NCBI GenBank assembly: GCA_003049485.1
Contig: PYST01000013.1
Coordinates: 124,001 to 188,000, forward strand
Source of the DNA: Ophioceras dolichostomum
Lineage: Eukaryota; Ascomycota; Sordariomycetes; Magnaporthales; Ophioceraceae
Direction: 5' to 3'
DNA length: 64,000 bases
The translations under genes were made by a program, and so were the position numbers. Shown piece by piece: positions 10,803 to 20,865 of this stretch (the first letter of the stretch is position 1; the number at the start of each line of letters is the position of its first letter). The notes below the pieces were generated by a model that did no database searches, was not told the DNA's origin, and worked only from the letters and a program-made list of their open reading frames with translations.

Positions 10803-12420
10803 TCAACTGCCAGCCTCGTTTCCACTTTGCGCTGCTGGCTGAGGCGCGGCTGGCTCTTCTTTCTTCTCTGCAGCCGCATCCTTCTCATACCCCTCAACCT
10901 TCATATCAAGCAGACCCAGATCCTCCTCCTCCTCCTCCGTGCGGTCGTAGTCCTCCACCTTCAGCTGCGCGTCCGGCTTGCCTGGGTCGTCGGCGAGGCT
11001 CTGCACGTAACTGCTGGCGAGCGGGTCGGTCAGGACGACCGTGAACTCGCGCTGGCCGGCAATGGCGGCGTCAAGGTCGGCGAAGAAGCCCTGCCACCTT
11101 GTGCGCTCCTCGGAGCTGAGCGAGTCGCCGCCCTCCATCGAGACGTGGCCATCTACGTTGGACGGGTTAGGCGTGGCGTCGGCCTCGAAGATCTGGCTCT
11201 TGAGGTCGTTGCGCACCTGCGTGAGCAGACCCTCCACGGTCGTGAAGCGCCCTCCCAGCGTGCCCGGGTTGACGGCCAGCTTGAGCTCCGGGCACTCGAG
11301 CGCGCAGGACTCGGACTTGAGGATGTCGCGCGCGAGGTCGACGGCCTCACGCACCTGCAGGGTGAGCTTGCGGCCCTGAGCGGGGACAGCGCCGCCCGTC
11401 TTGACGTCGTTGGACCGGTAGCCGCACTTGTCGCAAACGGTGCTCATAAGCACGACCTGTTTGAAGTGTGGGATATCAACCATCTTCATGTGCGTGACGC
11501 AGGGGCGCGTGCAGCCGGGGCAGGTGGCGGGGAAGTTGTACACCTCGTCCGGGATAAGGTTGTCGTCGGCATCCAGGCGGCCCTGGCCACCGACGGGGAT
11601 GACGCCGTCCGGACCCGACAGGTTCTCGGCGTCGGCGTCCGTGAGGCCCAGGGCGGCGTTCTGCTCGGCAGTCCGCTGGTACTCGCGCTTCTCCCACTTG
11701 CCCACACCGTCGCGCATGTCCGGAGCGATCCACGAGTTGCCCGCCGGGTCGTCGACGTTCATACGGAACGGGAACGACCGCCCCGCCAGCATGTCGCGGC
11801 CCTTGGCGATCACCTCGGCAATCTTGTCGTGGACCTCCGGCTGGGACTCCTTGCGCGCCGCCTGTCCGGCCTCGAGGTCGTCCACGATCTCGCTCAGCAG
11901 GCCCTCGACGTTGGTGAGCTGGCCCCGGCCGGGCGGGACCTCGACGGCGAGCTCGATGAACTTGACGGTCGCCGTGTCGGACTTCACGACCTGCCTCGAG
12001 AAGTCATCCATCTCCATCAGGCGCAGCTCGAAGTGCGAGCCCCTCGGCTGGACCGAGCCCGCGGCCTGGATCTCGTTGTTGGAGAAGTTGCAGTGTGGGC
12101 ATGAGAAGGACATGATGACGATCTCGCGGAAGTATGGGATTCGTGTGAACAAGAGTCGTGTGGTGCCCTGTTGTTGAAGCGAAAATCCGTCAGTACATCA
12201 AGCCCGATAGGTACAATGGTGCCAGAGGGAGGGTCAGTACCCGACGTACATTTTCGTGGCAGTTCATGCAAAGCGACTCGATTTCCTCGACAGGGCGAGG
12301 CTCATCATCATCGGCGTCGTCTGTTGTTGCGCCGGCAGGCGCGACCTGGTCGACCTGTTGGCCGATCGTCTCGAACAGTTGCGGAGTGTCCGGCACCTGA
12401 ACTTCTTCTGCGGGAGACAT
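10803..12420 (-). CDS. ZPR1: zinc finger protein ZPR1
   Basis: Two exons, 12420..12250 and 12167..10803 on the minus strand, joined in phase 0 across an 82-bp intron (GTACGT...CAACAG), give 511 residues. The protein has the duplicated ZPR1 architecture: two C4 zinc fingers, each followed by a beta-barrel domain. Finger 1 is CMNCHENGTTRLLFTRIPYF...CPHC, with the intron falling exactly between N and G. Finger 2 is CPGCTRPC...CDKC. The IPYFREIVIMSF and IPHFKQVVLMST strands are classic. ZPR1 binds eEF1A and, in yeast, acts as a dedicated chaperone for its folding; it moves between cytoplasm and nucleus. The C-terminus is an acidic, Ala/Pro/Glu-rich tail. The ATG at 12420 is the first after an upstream in-frame region without a plausible start. 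Confidence 0.97.
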
Positions 12421-12752
12421 CTTGGGTAATTTCCGGGATTTTTCCTTATGTGGTTTGTAGAGTTTGGCGTCGTTGCGACAAGTGTGATGAACGTATCGAG
12501 TCTTGCGACGAGTGGGCGTGAAAGCAAATAATAATTTTTGGAGGGGCAACAACGTCGGCGAGTGGCTCATCGGAGGGGTGTTCCAGAGCGGGGCACAATT
12601 TTTTTTTTAGGGGCTACAGGGGCTTATGTCATGCCCAGATCTTCGGGAAGGTTCCGGAAGACGCCCGGAGGAGCTCGGCGATGCAGGCTACCAGCAAGGC
12701 TGGAATAGCTTCTTTCAGGTCCTAATGCGCTGCTCTGACTCACGCTGTCGGC
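12421..12752 (-). promoter_or_regulatory. ZPR1 upstream region / Rpr2-type gene 3' end
   Basis: 332 bp holding the 3' end of the Rpr2/Snm1-type gene and the ZPR1 promoter and leader. It includes a T9 tract at about 12601-12609. I identify no specific element. Confidence 0.35.
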
Positions 12753-13397
12753 TTACCTCTTCGCCATGAAGTCTGCTAGGGTAAGACCCGGCTTTTTCAC
12801 CGGCTCCCTCTGCGCCTGGCTTAGCAAGGCCTGAAGGCCTGCTTTTCGGCTTTTGGCACGCCTTTTGCTGCCTGCGTTAGCTGAAGTCGAGGGAGTCTTC
12901 TCGATGCTACCGGCGTTGCCGAGAGTGCTGAGCTGCGCCGAAGGAGAAGAGCCTGTCCGCTGGGGTATGGCCGTCTTCTTTTTCCGGACTATCGGGGATG
13001 GAGACGGCAGCGCGATCTTGGTGAATTGGTGACACATGCCGCAAGTGTAGACCTTCGTCGTGGCCTCCACCGTCTTCGGGCTCCTGCCTGCTTCCGACTT
13101 TTCGCCGACTCTCTTCCCGACTCTCGGCCCTGGCTGCTGTCGGCGCCCGCGTTTCTGATTGAGCGCCCTGTCCACTTCAAGTTTGAGCGTATCGCCTTGT
13201 CCTGGTATCATAATGTGGCCGCAGCTGGTGCAGGCGTGCTGCTTCTGGACGTCGGAGGAATAGATGTCCTGAGTTAACAGCAGTGAGTTTCGCTGGCGCA
13301 TCAGATATGCTGACGTCTCGGGTGATGATATTGCCAGCAAGTGCGCCGCATCCGTGAGGAAGCTCGTCTGTCTAGAGATGTGGTCAAGTCGCGCCAT
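12753..13397 (-). CDS. RNase P/MRP protein subunit, Rpr2/Rpp21/Snm1 domain
   Basis: Single exon, 214 residues from the ATG at 13397. The open frame extends further upstream only through TTG. An N-terminal helical segment (ARLDHISRQTSFLTDAAHLL then SAYLMRQRNSLLL) is followed by two zinc-ligand pairs, CTSCG and CGMCH, about 70 residues apart. They are separated by a basic, low-complexity insert. This is the layout of the Rpr2/Rpp21/Snm1 family, small zinc proteins that bind RNase P or RNase MRP RNA and act in pre-tRNA 5' processing or pre-rRNA processing. The sequence alone does not separate Rpr2 (RNase P) from Snm1 (RNase MRP), so I give no symbol. The C-terminus is Lys/Arg-rich and ends GLTLADFMAKR. 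It lies head-to-tail with ZPR1 and the CZIB gene on the same strand. Confidence 0.85.
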   Translation of the reverse strand: MARLDHISRQTSFLTDAAHLLAISSPETSAYLMRQRNSLLLTQDIYSSDVQKQHACTSCGHIMIPGQGDTLKLEVDRALNQKRGRRQQPGPRVGKRVGEKSEAGRSPKTVEATTKVYTCGMCHQFTKIALPSPSPIVRKKKTAIPQRTGSSPSAQLSTLGNAGSIEKTPSTSANAGSKRRAKSRKAGLQALLSQAQREPVKKPGLTLADFMAKR

Positions 13398-13662
13398 GTT
13401 GTCGAGGGAACGAAACACGCGCTGTCCCTCGAGCTTGTGAATCACTGTTGTTGTGTCGAAGAGGGTCTCCAACGCAAAGGGAATCAAAATCAAATGAAGT
13501 TTGACTAAGGGTGGGGCTAGGGCTCAAAGTGGCTGCCCCTACTTGACACTGAACTGCCGCTCTTCAGAAAGCATCACATTCCTATACTGCCAAGAGGGAT
13601 AGAGGATTTCGGAGGAAATAATTCGAAGGCTGCGCTTTGGAACTAACTCGAGTCTCGCTTAA

Positions 13663-14568
13663 TTAAGCACGACGAATCTCCCAGGTCAAGTCTTTGATCA
13701 TGACTTCCTCAGAAGCCTTCTCGTCCCAGCCGACCCACTCGTCCTCAGTGAGTTCCTCTGGTTCCTCTTCTCCTATTGTGAAGTTGGTACCAGATTCGGC
13801 GCCTTCCACCAGCCATTTCCCCTGTAATACACACACACAGACACTATCAGTATCAGTATTACCGCATAGGCTCTGTAAGCGATGCAAGTGCAATTAGTTA
13901 GAGCTCCAACGTACCGCAGCATTGAACTCGGTGAACTCCAGGCCGCGACAGTCGAACTCGAGGATCTTCTGGAACTTCGGCGGATCTGAGAGCTCGTAGG
14001 GCACCGGCGTCCCCTTTATAGTGGCGGATGACTCTCTCTAACACAATGTCGGTCATCATGTTTGCCTCAGCATCGGCAGCTGAAGTAAGAGGGTTGTTGT
14101 GATGAGCCTTGGGGGAAAGTAGCGCGGCTCTATACCTTGCAGTTCTTGCACTTCCACACAAAGTTCGCCTCTCCCCTGCTCCCGCTCATCTCGTTCTCCT
14201 CCTATACTTGACGTTTAGTATGTCTCTCCAGTTCTGTGCGTTCCCGGGTTTTAATCCCGATGTGAATGAAGAATGAAGGCGAGAGTGAGAATCGTACAAA
14301 ACGGCTCACGCCAACGAGCTTGCCATGCGTCTCCCGACATGAGGTGCATTGGACCTTGAAGGTATAGTAGAATGGATCGGCCTCTGTGTCGAGAGGTCGG
14401 AGGTTCGTGACTCTGTAGGCATGTAGCAGTTATTAGACTGGTCCGAAGGAATGCCTCGCAACCTGATGCCACGGCCACAGTGACAGAGACCTATCAAAGG
14501 AAGTCGCAGGGTTAGCGGTCATCCTTTACTCACCCAGTCAGCTCTGCTTTGAGCATCAACGCATACAT
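13663..14568 (-). CDS. CXXC-motif zinc-binding protein, CZIB/UPF0587 (DUF866)
   Basis: Reconstructed from five exons on the minus strand: 14568..14534, 14412..14310, 14201..14136, 14037..13915 and 13821..13663. All junctions are phase-consistent and give 161 residues, matching the ~160-residue family. It starts MYALMLKAELTG, continues VTNLRPLDTEADPFYYTF and has two zinc-ligand pairs, CTSC and CKNC. It then runs through KILEFDCRGLEF and ends with the family signature EEVMIKDLTWEIRRA. The family is a conserved eukaryotic beta-rich zinc protein whose biochemical role is not well defined. The donor after KLVG (14309) is the least certain junction, since homologues often carry a few more residues before NEMSGSRG. 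It is intron-dense compared with neighbours. Its start lies 322 bp from the divergent PPR gene. Confidence 0.9.
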
Positions 14569-14890
14569 TGCGGCGGCTTGAGCGATAACGGTCAGTTAAA
14601 CCCGGAGAGGCTGGGTATCGGTGATGTAGGAGTGTGCTTTCGTTTGCTCTCGCACCATCTCTGAGGAGTTGTTCAGGACTGAAGACGCTCGAGGGGATTA
14701 CCCCACCTCACCATTCACGCCCCGAGCAAGCGTCTCCGCAGGGGCGTGGCTGTAGTGCACTCGGGCATCTGCGGGTCCAATTCGACGCGGCAAAATTTTG
14801 GGTGAAGGTATCAGGCCATCCACATCCCGAGCTCAACTAGCAGTAGACCTGAGAAGTCGGCTTTTCAAAGCAAAACGAGATGTCTCGACA
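14569..14890. promoter_or_regulatory. divergent promoter region (CZIB-type gene / PPR gene)
   Basis: 322 bp between the two start codons, so both promoters must lie here or inside leaders. No TATA box or named factor site stands out. Confidence 0.4.
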
Positions 14891-17302
14891 ATGCACACGA
14901 TCTGGCCGCGGACTGCCGGGACGGACGGTGCAAGCCATATCAAAGTGTGCCTCACCGCATCGCGATCGGTAGCCCGTCAATCAAAACCCACTGGCCGAAA
15001 GACGACAGCGAGCGATGCCTTCATTGCGTGCTACTCTTCCCGCCCGGGAACAGCCACGGTCTCGGATGCGAAAACGACGGAGCATCGCCGGAGGGACCTC
15101 GACCGCCGCCTCAATAAAGCTCGAGCAAGCTTACCCTGTATGCCGGGAGCGGACCGCGCCGCCTTTACCGGCGAGTCATCCGAAGAGCCTTGGACGATGG
15201 AGAACACGGCCGAAGGAGGTTTCGCTGTGCTGTGGTCCATCTGCTCCTCTCAGGCCCAGCTGAAGCATCACAGGCGCAGCATGGACGCTCGCTGCAACTA
15301 TCTGAGCCACTTACACCAGGAATATGGCCTTCCGAGGTGGACGAAGGGACGGCGCCGAGACGCCTTCGATCATGGAGAACTCGAAAACGCCGAGGGCGCC
15401 CAGATCAACGAGGAGCACGACCGGGTCGGTCCCTACCGCAATCCCCGGACAGAGCACCAAGTGGCACAGGCAGCCAGCTCGGTGATGCACATGGTCGACG
15501 AGCTCATGAAGGAGGGTTACAACCAGAGGTTCCGCGGCGACACGTTAGCAGCCTCTTCTTCCATGCAGAACCCGGACTCGTCGTGGAACAACATCCGGAT
15601 GGTGAGGTCGAGCGGATATCCACGCTACAACGCCACCGAAGTCGACCCTGCCTCTGCATCTAGGGCCCTGAACCGAGCCAACGACGTCACCAGGGGCATC
15701 TTTGCCAAGTGGGAGCAGGCCCAGCACGAGGAGGAAGCTCGGAATGAGCGTGAGGGCTTGCTTAAGAAGCGCTTGAAGAAGCTACACGGCATCGCGGACG
15801 ACGAAAATGGGGATCCGGCTAAGCGATTGAAGTTGCCGAAGATACCGCTGGCCGTCACCATGCTCTCCAAGATCTGCTTCAACTTGCACGTCCAGCGCTT
15901 CCTGCCAGACATCCATACATACAACACCCTGCTTCTCGGCTTCACTCGAGTCCGCGAGCACCGCCTCGCAGAGATCGTAGCCGAGAGCTTCTTCCACAAC
16001 TCCAAGCTCCGTCCCACAGGTCAGACGATCATATCTCTGCTTCTCCATTATCAAGCCAGCGATGACATTCTCAGTTTCTACCACCTGATCCGTCGCATTA
16101 TCGGAATGGACTCCAACGGAGTCAAAATTCGGCGAATGTTTCGGGCACAGGCGATGAAAAGCCGTCACAACATCAGTTGGGCGCAAAGCCCTTCCGTCGC
16201 GCCCTACAAGAGCTTTTTGGTGGAACGGTGGTCTCTGGACGCGGAGCTGCTTGAGACCATCGTAAAAGGGCTGATCTCATTCGATCAGGGCCAGCACGCC
16301 GCGCAGGTCCTCTCGCTCTCTTTGACCGCCGGCTGTGCTGTCAACAGCCAGACCCTGATAGACCTGCTGGAGCTCATCACCAGCAGGATCGACTACGCCG
16401 CCGCGAGCGTCCTGGTACGGGGACTATGCGCGAACCTAGACGATACAATATCGCTCCTCATGGCTGACGACTGCCCGGAACTCGTGCCGGATAGGCTGAG
16501 ACAAGGCTTGGACCTATACGCCCTCCATCTGGCTTTGAAGCCAACGGCCGAGTCCATCAGTCGGTGGTCCCGCAGCCGCAACATGGCCAAAGAGGGCCGG
16601 ATTATACAACTTCTCAACGAGACTCTGCCGCGACGTCCCGGGACTGAATCAGACAGCGACGCGGACGCGCCCGAGTTCGAGCACCTCCTCTTAGCATTGT
16701 GGATCAACGAAACGACCCGGCGCCTCCAGATTCTAGAGACGATCATCAACCAGGCCGAATGGTATATAAATATTATTCATGAGAAGGGCACTATTCATGA
16801 GAGGGGTTCTTGGCATTCCTTACTCGGGAACATCGACATCCTCTCGCACTTCGACATCCCACTTGCTTACCCGTCGGCGGTAGCCAGGCACCGCTGGCTC
16901 TCGGCCGCGCGGGTCCACATCATAACATCGCGCTTCGAGGACTCCCTGGAGGCAATCGAAGCCTACCAGCGGGATTTCCTTGCTGTGGCGGAGGAAGGGA
17001 TGTCCGCCAGAGTGCGCAATCACATCCTCAGCCCTGGCTTCCCGCTGGCGAAGCAGGTCCGGCTGTACATGAAGAGGTTCCACCCGAGCAATCGTGACGA
17101 CGTACTGGCCGGACCAGAGCTCTCAGCGAAAGTCCTAGCCCGCAGCTGCACATATTTAACGACCTGGTTCAAGAGGTCCCTGGCGTCGAGTATGACCACG
17201 GAGCGGCGGGAGGCAATCCGCGTCCGGCATGGCGGCGCCAAGCGGGAAGTTCCGGTCGAGGTGTTCATCGATGCGATCTCACAGAAAGGTCGGCGGCACT
17301 GA
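14891..17302 (+). CDS. pentatricopeptide-repeat-like protein, probably mitochondrial
   Basis: Single exon, 803 residues from ATG 14891. The N-terminal ~100 residues are rich in Arg/Ser/Thr/Ala and poor in acidic residues, as in a mitochondrial presequence. A basic coiled segment (residues about 280-330) precedes a helical-repeat region. The clearest PPR-like unit is near residue 338 (PDIHTYNTLLLGFTRV), with a following helix pair (RPTGQTIISLLLHY). The rest is helical with no other domain I recognise. Fungal PPR proteins mostly bind organellar RNA and support mitochondrial mRNA stability or translation; applying that here is inference. It resembles Sordariomycete PPR-domain proteins in general layout, but I cannot name an orthologue. 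TTG codons extend the frame upstream to about 14798 without a better start. Confidence 0.75.
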   Translation: MHTIWPRTAGTDGASHIKVCLTASRSVARQSKPTGRKTTASDAFIACYSSRPGTATVSDAKTTEHRRRDLDRRLNKARASLPCMPGADRAAFTGESSEEPWTMENTAEGGFAVLWSICSSQAQLKHHRRSMDARCNYLSHLHQEYGLPRWTKGRRRDAFDHGELENAEGAQINEEHDRVGPYRNPRTEHQVAQAASSVMHMVDELMKEGYNQRFRGDTLAASSSMQNPDSSWNNIRMVRSSGYPRYNATEVDPASASRALNRANDVTRGIFAKWEQAQHEEEARNEREGLLKKRLKKLHGIADDENGDPAKRLKLPKIPLAVTMLSKICFNLHVQRFLPDIHTYNTLLLGFTRVREHRLAEIVAESFFHNSKLRPTGQTIISLLLHYQASDDILSFYHLIRRIIGMDSNGVKIRRMFRAQAMKSRHNISWAQSPSVAPYKSFLVERWSLDAELLETIVKGLISFDQGQHAAQVLSLSLTAGCAVNSQTLIDLLELITSRIDYAAASVLVRGLCANLDDTISLLMADDCPELVPDRLRQGLDLYALHLALKPTAESISRWSRSRNMAKEGRIIQLLNETLPRRPGTESDSDADAPEFEHLLLALWINETTRRLQILETIINQAEWYINIIHEKGTIHERGSWHSLLGNIDILSHFDIPLAYPSAVARHRWLSAARVHIITSRFEDSLEAIEAYQRDFLAVAEEGMSARVRNHILSPGFPLAKQVRLYMKRFHPSNRDDVLAGPELSAKVLARSCTYLTTWFKRSLASSMTTERREAIRVRHGGAKREVPVEVFIDAISQKGRRH

Positions 17303-18504
17303 ATGCCTGCGCGACAGTGATGAGGTTGACTGCTAGCGAAGATGCAGGCTAGCATCGACAGCTTTGCACATAACCAGGATACGTTCTCCGAGCAAACATG
17401 TACATGTCATGTACGCTATTATTTGTTCTGTATTGTATGTACAACACCCATGAGGATACCTAGTCCCCTATATTAGTATATGAACACGTGGGCGACAGGA
17501 TCAACCCGCCCCAATGATGATAATGATCCCTCGCGGATGGATTCTCTCAGGGTCCAGACAGGGTCAAGGTCGGGTCGGGCACCCACTCGGACGTGTGATG
17601 CTACTTTGAAACTTGAGGCTGTATTACTACAGTCAAGCAAAGGAGCCGTGATACCAGCTGGTCTCGATGCTGCTTCGACGATCATGACGAATCCCTCCTT
17701 GGTGCTGGTCTCCCATGGTGTTTCCTCCGGTCGGAGAGCGCCCATTATAGGTGGCCGCCACGGTTGGTGACACTGGCACTTCTGCTATTGAGGTGCCTCT
17801 GAGAAATCAAAACAACCAATCAGGTGGCCAACGAGGCCCACTCGAAGCGAGAGACCATGAGACCGGCTGAGATACTATCATGTCTGCACACTGTTGGCAC
17901 ATACCTAGTAACCAGATACCTTGGCAGACAGCATTTTCCACGAGGCTCTGCGCCTTCGCCTCCGCCACCGGTCCTCACCGGTCATGGTCGCTGTTAGCGG
18001 CCGGGAAAAGGGTCCTGCTTACGCTGCGCCTCGACAAAAGGGGTTCAAAGCTCCCGGCGTAGAAATCGCGCCGATCCCCACATCAGCCCTATAAACTGGA
18101 GACCGGCCGTCCCGGTGAACCTTTCAATCACACCCGCATACTCAGGCTGTGTCGGTGGCCTGTCTTAGGAGCGGGCTCGTGGTCCCGTTTGGGCTGCCGA
18201 GGGTCGAGGGTCGATTGCCTCAGGACAGACAGTCCACCAACAACACGCTAACCACGCGTCAGCTTCCATCCAGACCGTGGTGGCCGCCAACATTCCGGAG
18301 GGCTGCCACACAATCCTTTTCGGAGAGCAAGAGAGCAAAATAGCAAAACAGGCACAAACTAAACACCGAACGCTTGGCTCCCTTTGCCCCCTTTTGTTTT
18401 CGGAGTAGACCGTTTGCCCGCAGCTCCAATGGGCTGATGCTGATGGCAACCGAGGGACCAAAAGGCAACACGCCGAGGAGGAAGAGGAGGAGGGGGAAGA
18501 GGAG

Positions 18505-18990
18505 AGGGCATCGACGAGACAGACCATGGCCAACAATATGACAGCAGGCTAGGCCTCCTGTTTTGGACTTGGCAAAAATAGCCCGCTTGGCTGATGGTGC
18601 GCAGCCAAGTGATCAAAGCAAACGATGAGGAAGAGGAGCATCGACGAGACTGAACATGGCCAACAAAACACGACGGGTTGGCCTTGGTTGAAGCCAGTCA
18701 GCCAGGGACTCACCCCGAGACTCACCCAGAGACAGTCACAGCTCCCATTCTGCCGCCCACACCATCTGTTTGTGATGTCGACCTATCGTGTCCCTGGCCG
18801 GCCGTTGACCAAAGCAGATGACGGGGCTGGGGAGGATCGGCGAGGCAGACCATGGCCAGAACCATGGCGGGCTGGCTCTGGCTGAATGATTTCAACCAGA
18901 GACAGCCAGAGGCTCATCCCACCACCTCCATCATCCGTTTCCTGATGTCACGGTATCATCTAAGGCTGGCCGTTGTATCAGAGATGACGC
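18505..18990 (+). repeat. diverged direct repeats, about 200 bp
   Basis: Copy A (about 18625-18822) and copy B (about 18840-18990) share an ordered series of blocks: a CGAG-CAGAC/TGA-CATGGCCA block, a GGGYTGGCYYTGGYTGAA block, CAGAGACAG, CATCYGTTT--TGATGTC and GGCCGTTG---CAGA-GATGACG. A partial third copy of the first block is at about 18511-18560. Spacing differs, so the copies carry indels. No coding frame or terminal inverted repeat is apparent. Confidence 0.5.
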
Positions 18991-19118
18991 CTACCTGTGG
19001 ACACAGAGTGTCGACCATGGAGGGACGCAAGGAGGCCAAACCGGCAAGCTGATCGTGAGAAAGCAGGAGCAACGCTCGCCGGCAGGGAAGCCAGCGAGCG
19101 CGAAGGATGGACGATGGA

Positions 19119-19125
19119 TATAAAA
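19119..19125 (+). promoter_or_regulatory. TATA box upstream of the 206-residue protein
   Basis: TATAAAA, 194 bp before the ATG at 19319, followed by a C-rich leader rich in CATC/CAAC. Spacing fits a core promoter with a ~150-nt leader. Clear TATA boxes are not evident at most other genes in the window. Confidence 0.45.
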
Positions 19126-19318
19126 CTCTCGCTCACGACTTGGACAGGGAAGCTTTGTTTCCCAGTAGCAGCATCATCATCAGCAACAGCCATCAACTCA
19201 TCGGGTCCAAGCATCCATCTCTTGAACAAATCGCTCTCGTGCTCTCCTGAGCTTATAACCCCTTCCTTACCTTGACTACCAGATCCGCCCCTAATACTTC
19301 CCCCACCAACCCACCATC

Positions 19319-19939
19319 ATGTCGAGGACCCCCTCTGCAAATGCGGGCGTCTACATCGAGCAGGGCGCCGTCGGGTGGATGGACAATCGCGGCTATTACG
19401 CAGTGTATCCCAGCCGTAACTTGTACACGGAGCCGGAAAACGGGCGATCCGTCGGCTCAGCGGACAAGGACAAGAAGGGGATGTACACCAGCGGCCTCCG
19501 GGAGTGCATCGACGTCAACATCACCGGCGCCGGCGGCGCCATCAAGATGCACATCTCCGCGTACCTGTGGGAAATCCTCAAGCCTGGCGCCAAGATGGGC
19601 AAGTCGAAGGCGGAGAAGCAGGCGTGGAACGATGCGCAGAAGGAGCTCGACGCTATGAAGGCCGGCTTCGCCGAGATCTGGAATAAGCACGGAGAGTCGC
19701 TGACCGAGGGCCTCACGGTCACGGTCGTCAAGGGGCGCAGAACCGCCGACAACCACGTGGGTACGCTGCTGCGGGCCGTCACGCACGGCGCGACGCTCCC
19801 TGACCGTATAGAGAAGCAGTGCGAGTTGCACCCTCCCCAGGGCGATCGCCGTGTGGGGACGACACGCCTCATGGTCGGCAAGCATGTGAAGAGACTCTAC
19901 ATCGAGGAGGCCCAGGTGTTCGACCTCTATCATGACTGA
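19319..19939 (+). CDS. hypothetical protein, 206 residues
   Basis: Single-exon ATG-to-TGA frame with good codon use, a TATA box 194 bp upstream and a CACCATCATG start context. I do not recognise the family. The protein begins MSRTPSANAGVYIEQGAVGW, is rich in aromatic/Gly turns at the N-terminus, and has a Gly-rich strand NITGAGGAIKMHISAYLWEI. A charged helix (residues about 95-125) follows, then a segment ending HVKRLYIEEAQVFDLYHD. No signal peptide or membrane segment is visible, so it is probably a small soluble cytosolic protein. It sits between repeat-bearing spacers and an F-box gene, in the least conserved part of the window. A lineage-restricted gene is possible. Confidence 0.7.
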   Translation: MSRTPSANAGVYIEQGAVGWMDNRGYYAVYPSRNLYTEPENGRSVGSADKDKKGMYTSGLRECIDVNITGAGGAIKMHISAYLWEILKPGAKMGKSKAEKQAWNDAQKELDAMKAGFAEIWNKHGESLTEGLTVTVVKGRRTADNHVGTLLRAVTHGATLPDRIEKQCELHPPQGDRRVGTTRLMVGKHVKRLYIEEAQVFDLYHD

Positions 19940-20865
19940 AAAGGCAGAGAGAGCACACTCTGAGTGGGCGCGATGTAGACGCTGGCCGTTTACACAGCAG
20001 GGACTGGCACCCCTGACCGCCGAATGAGTGAGGGGGACTGACCTGAGGGCACTGGTATGAACGCTGGTCGCTTTTACAGCAGTGGGGTGGGGGCTGGTAG
20101 CCCAACCCGCCCCTCGTCTGGTCAAGTGGCCGTTCTTTAGCCATTCGTTTGAGACACCAGGCACGAATGTAACAGGCACTACTCAACAATGCTCACGAAT
20201 ATACAACACTATGTTGTAATCTATTCAAGTCCCAGAGTCGACTCTAGGCTTCTGGAAATCCTGCGTGTTCTCGAGTGACCTCGACGGATGAACGGGCTTG
20301 AACCCAGAATATGAGGACTCACATCGGACCACCAGTAGGCCGCACCCCTCGCCACAGCTCGCAGAGACGAAGGACTGGGAGCCAATGAACAAGAGGAGGC
20401 GTCCGTTGCCCTGCAGTCGCTGGCTAGAAGGATTTCCATTTCATGGCAGGTGAGCAACGCCACACACTTTCTCAGACCTTCGTAGCCAGTGAGCCAGAGC
20501 CATGAGACGTAGAGTCATTGAGAGATATCGTGAGAATCCTCGAATCCTCGAACCGTGCCTGCCTTCTTGGCAGGCAGGGGCAGGCAAGGAGGCAGGTGTC
20601 GTTCTTCGGGAGATCTGCAAGGGGTCGTGGGGGTACCCGCCACCCCACCATGAGATGCTTAAATCCCCCCCGCCTTTCACATCCCCTCTATCGTGCTACC
20701 TCAATGGTGTTACCACAACACTTAGAAGAACAGCACCTCTGGACAAAAGAGCAGAGGAACCCTCTCATCCATCTAGGTTCACAAAAGTTACAAGACCCTT
20801 TCTTCTCAATTAATTGATCAAACCGCGCTCTTCTTACACCAGTCAACCCAAGGAGAGGAGAAAAG
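19940..20865. other. intergenic spacer
   Basis: No gene supported. It contains the 3' region of the preceding gene and the upstream region of the F-box gene. A sequence resembling a tRNA B-box (minus strand, about 20300) does not fold into a T-arm. Confidence 0.5.

Larger units (their letters stand above)
17303..19318. other. 2 kb intergenic region with diverged repeats
   Basis: No gene is supported. The interval 18505-18990 contains two to three diverged copies of a ~200-bp sequence (listed separately). A CACGTG E-box lies at 17485-17490. The last 200 bp are the promoter and leader of the gene at 19319. Confidence 0.5.

Noticed and set aside
10704..12104. 466-codon plus-strand frame opposite ZPR1
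   Set aside because: Antisense shadow of the ZPR1 exon.
20280..20340. tRNA-like sequence on the minus strand (GGGTTCAAGCCC)
   Set aside because: The T-arm does not close with five pairs and the upstream region lacks an A-box.
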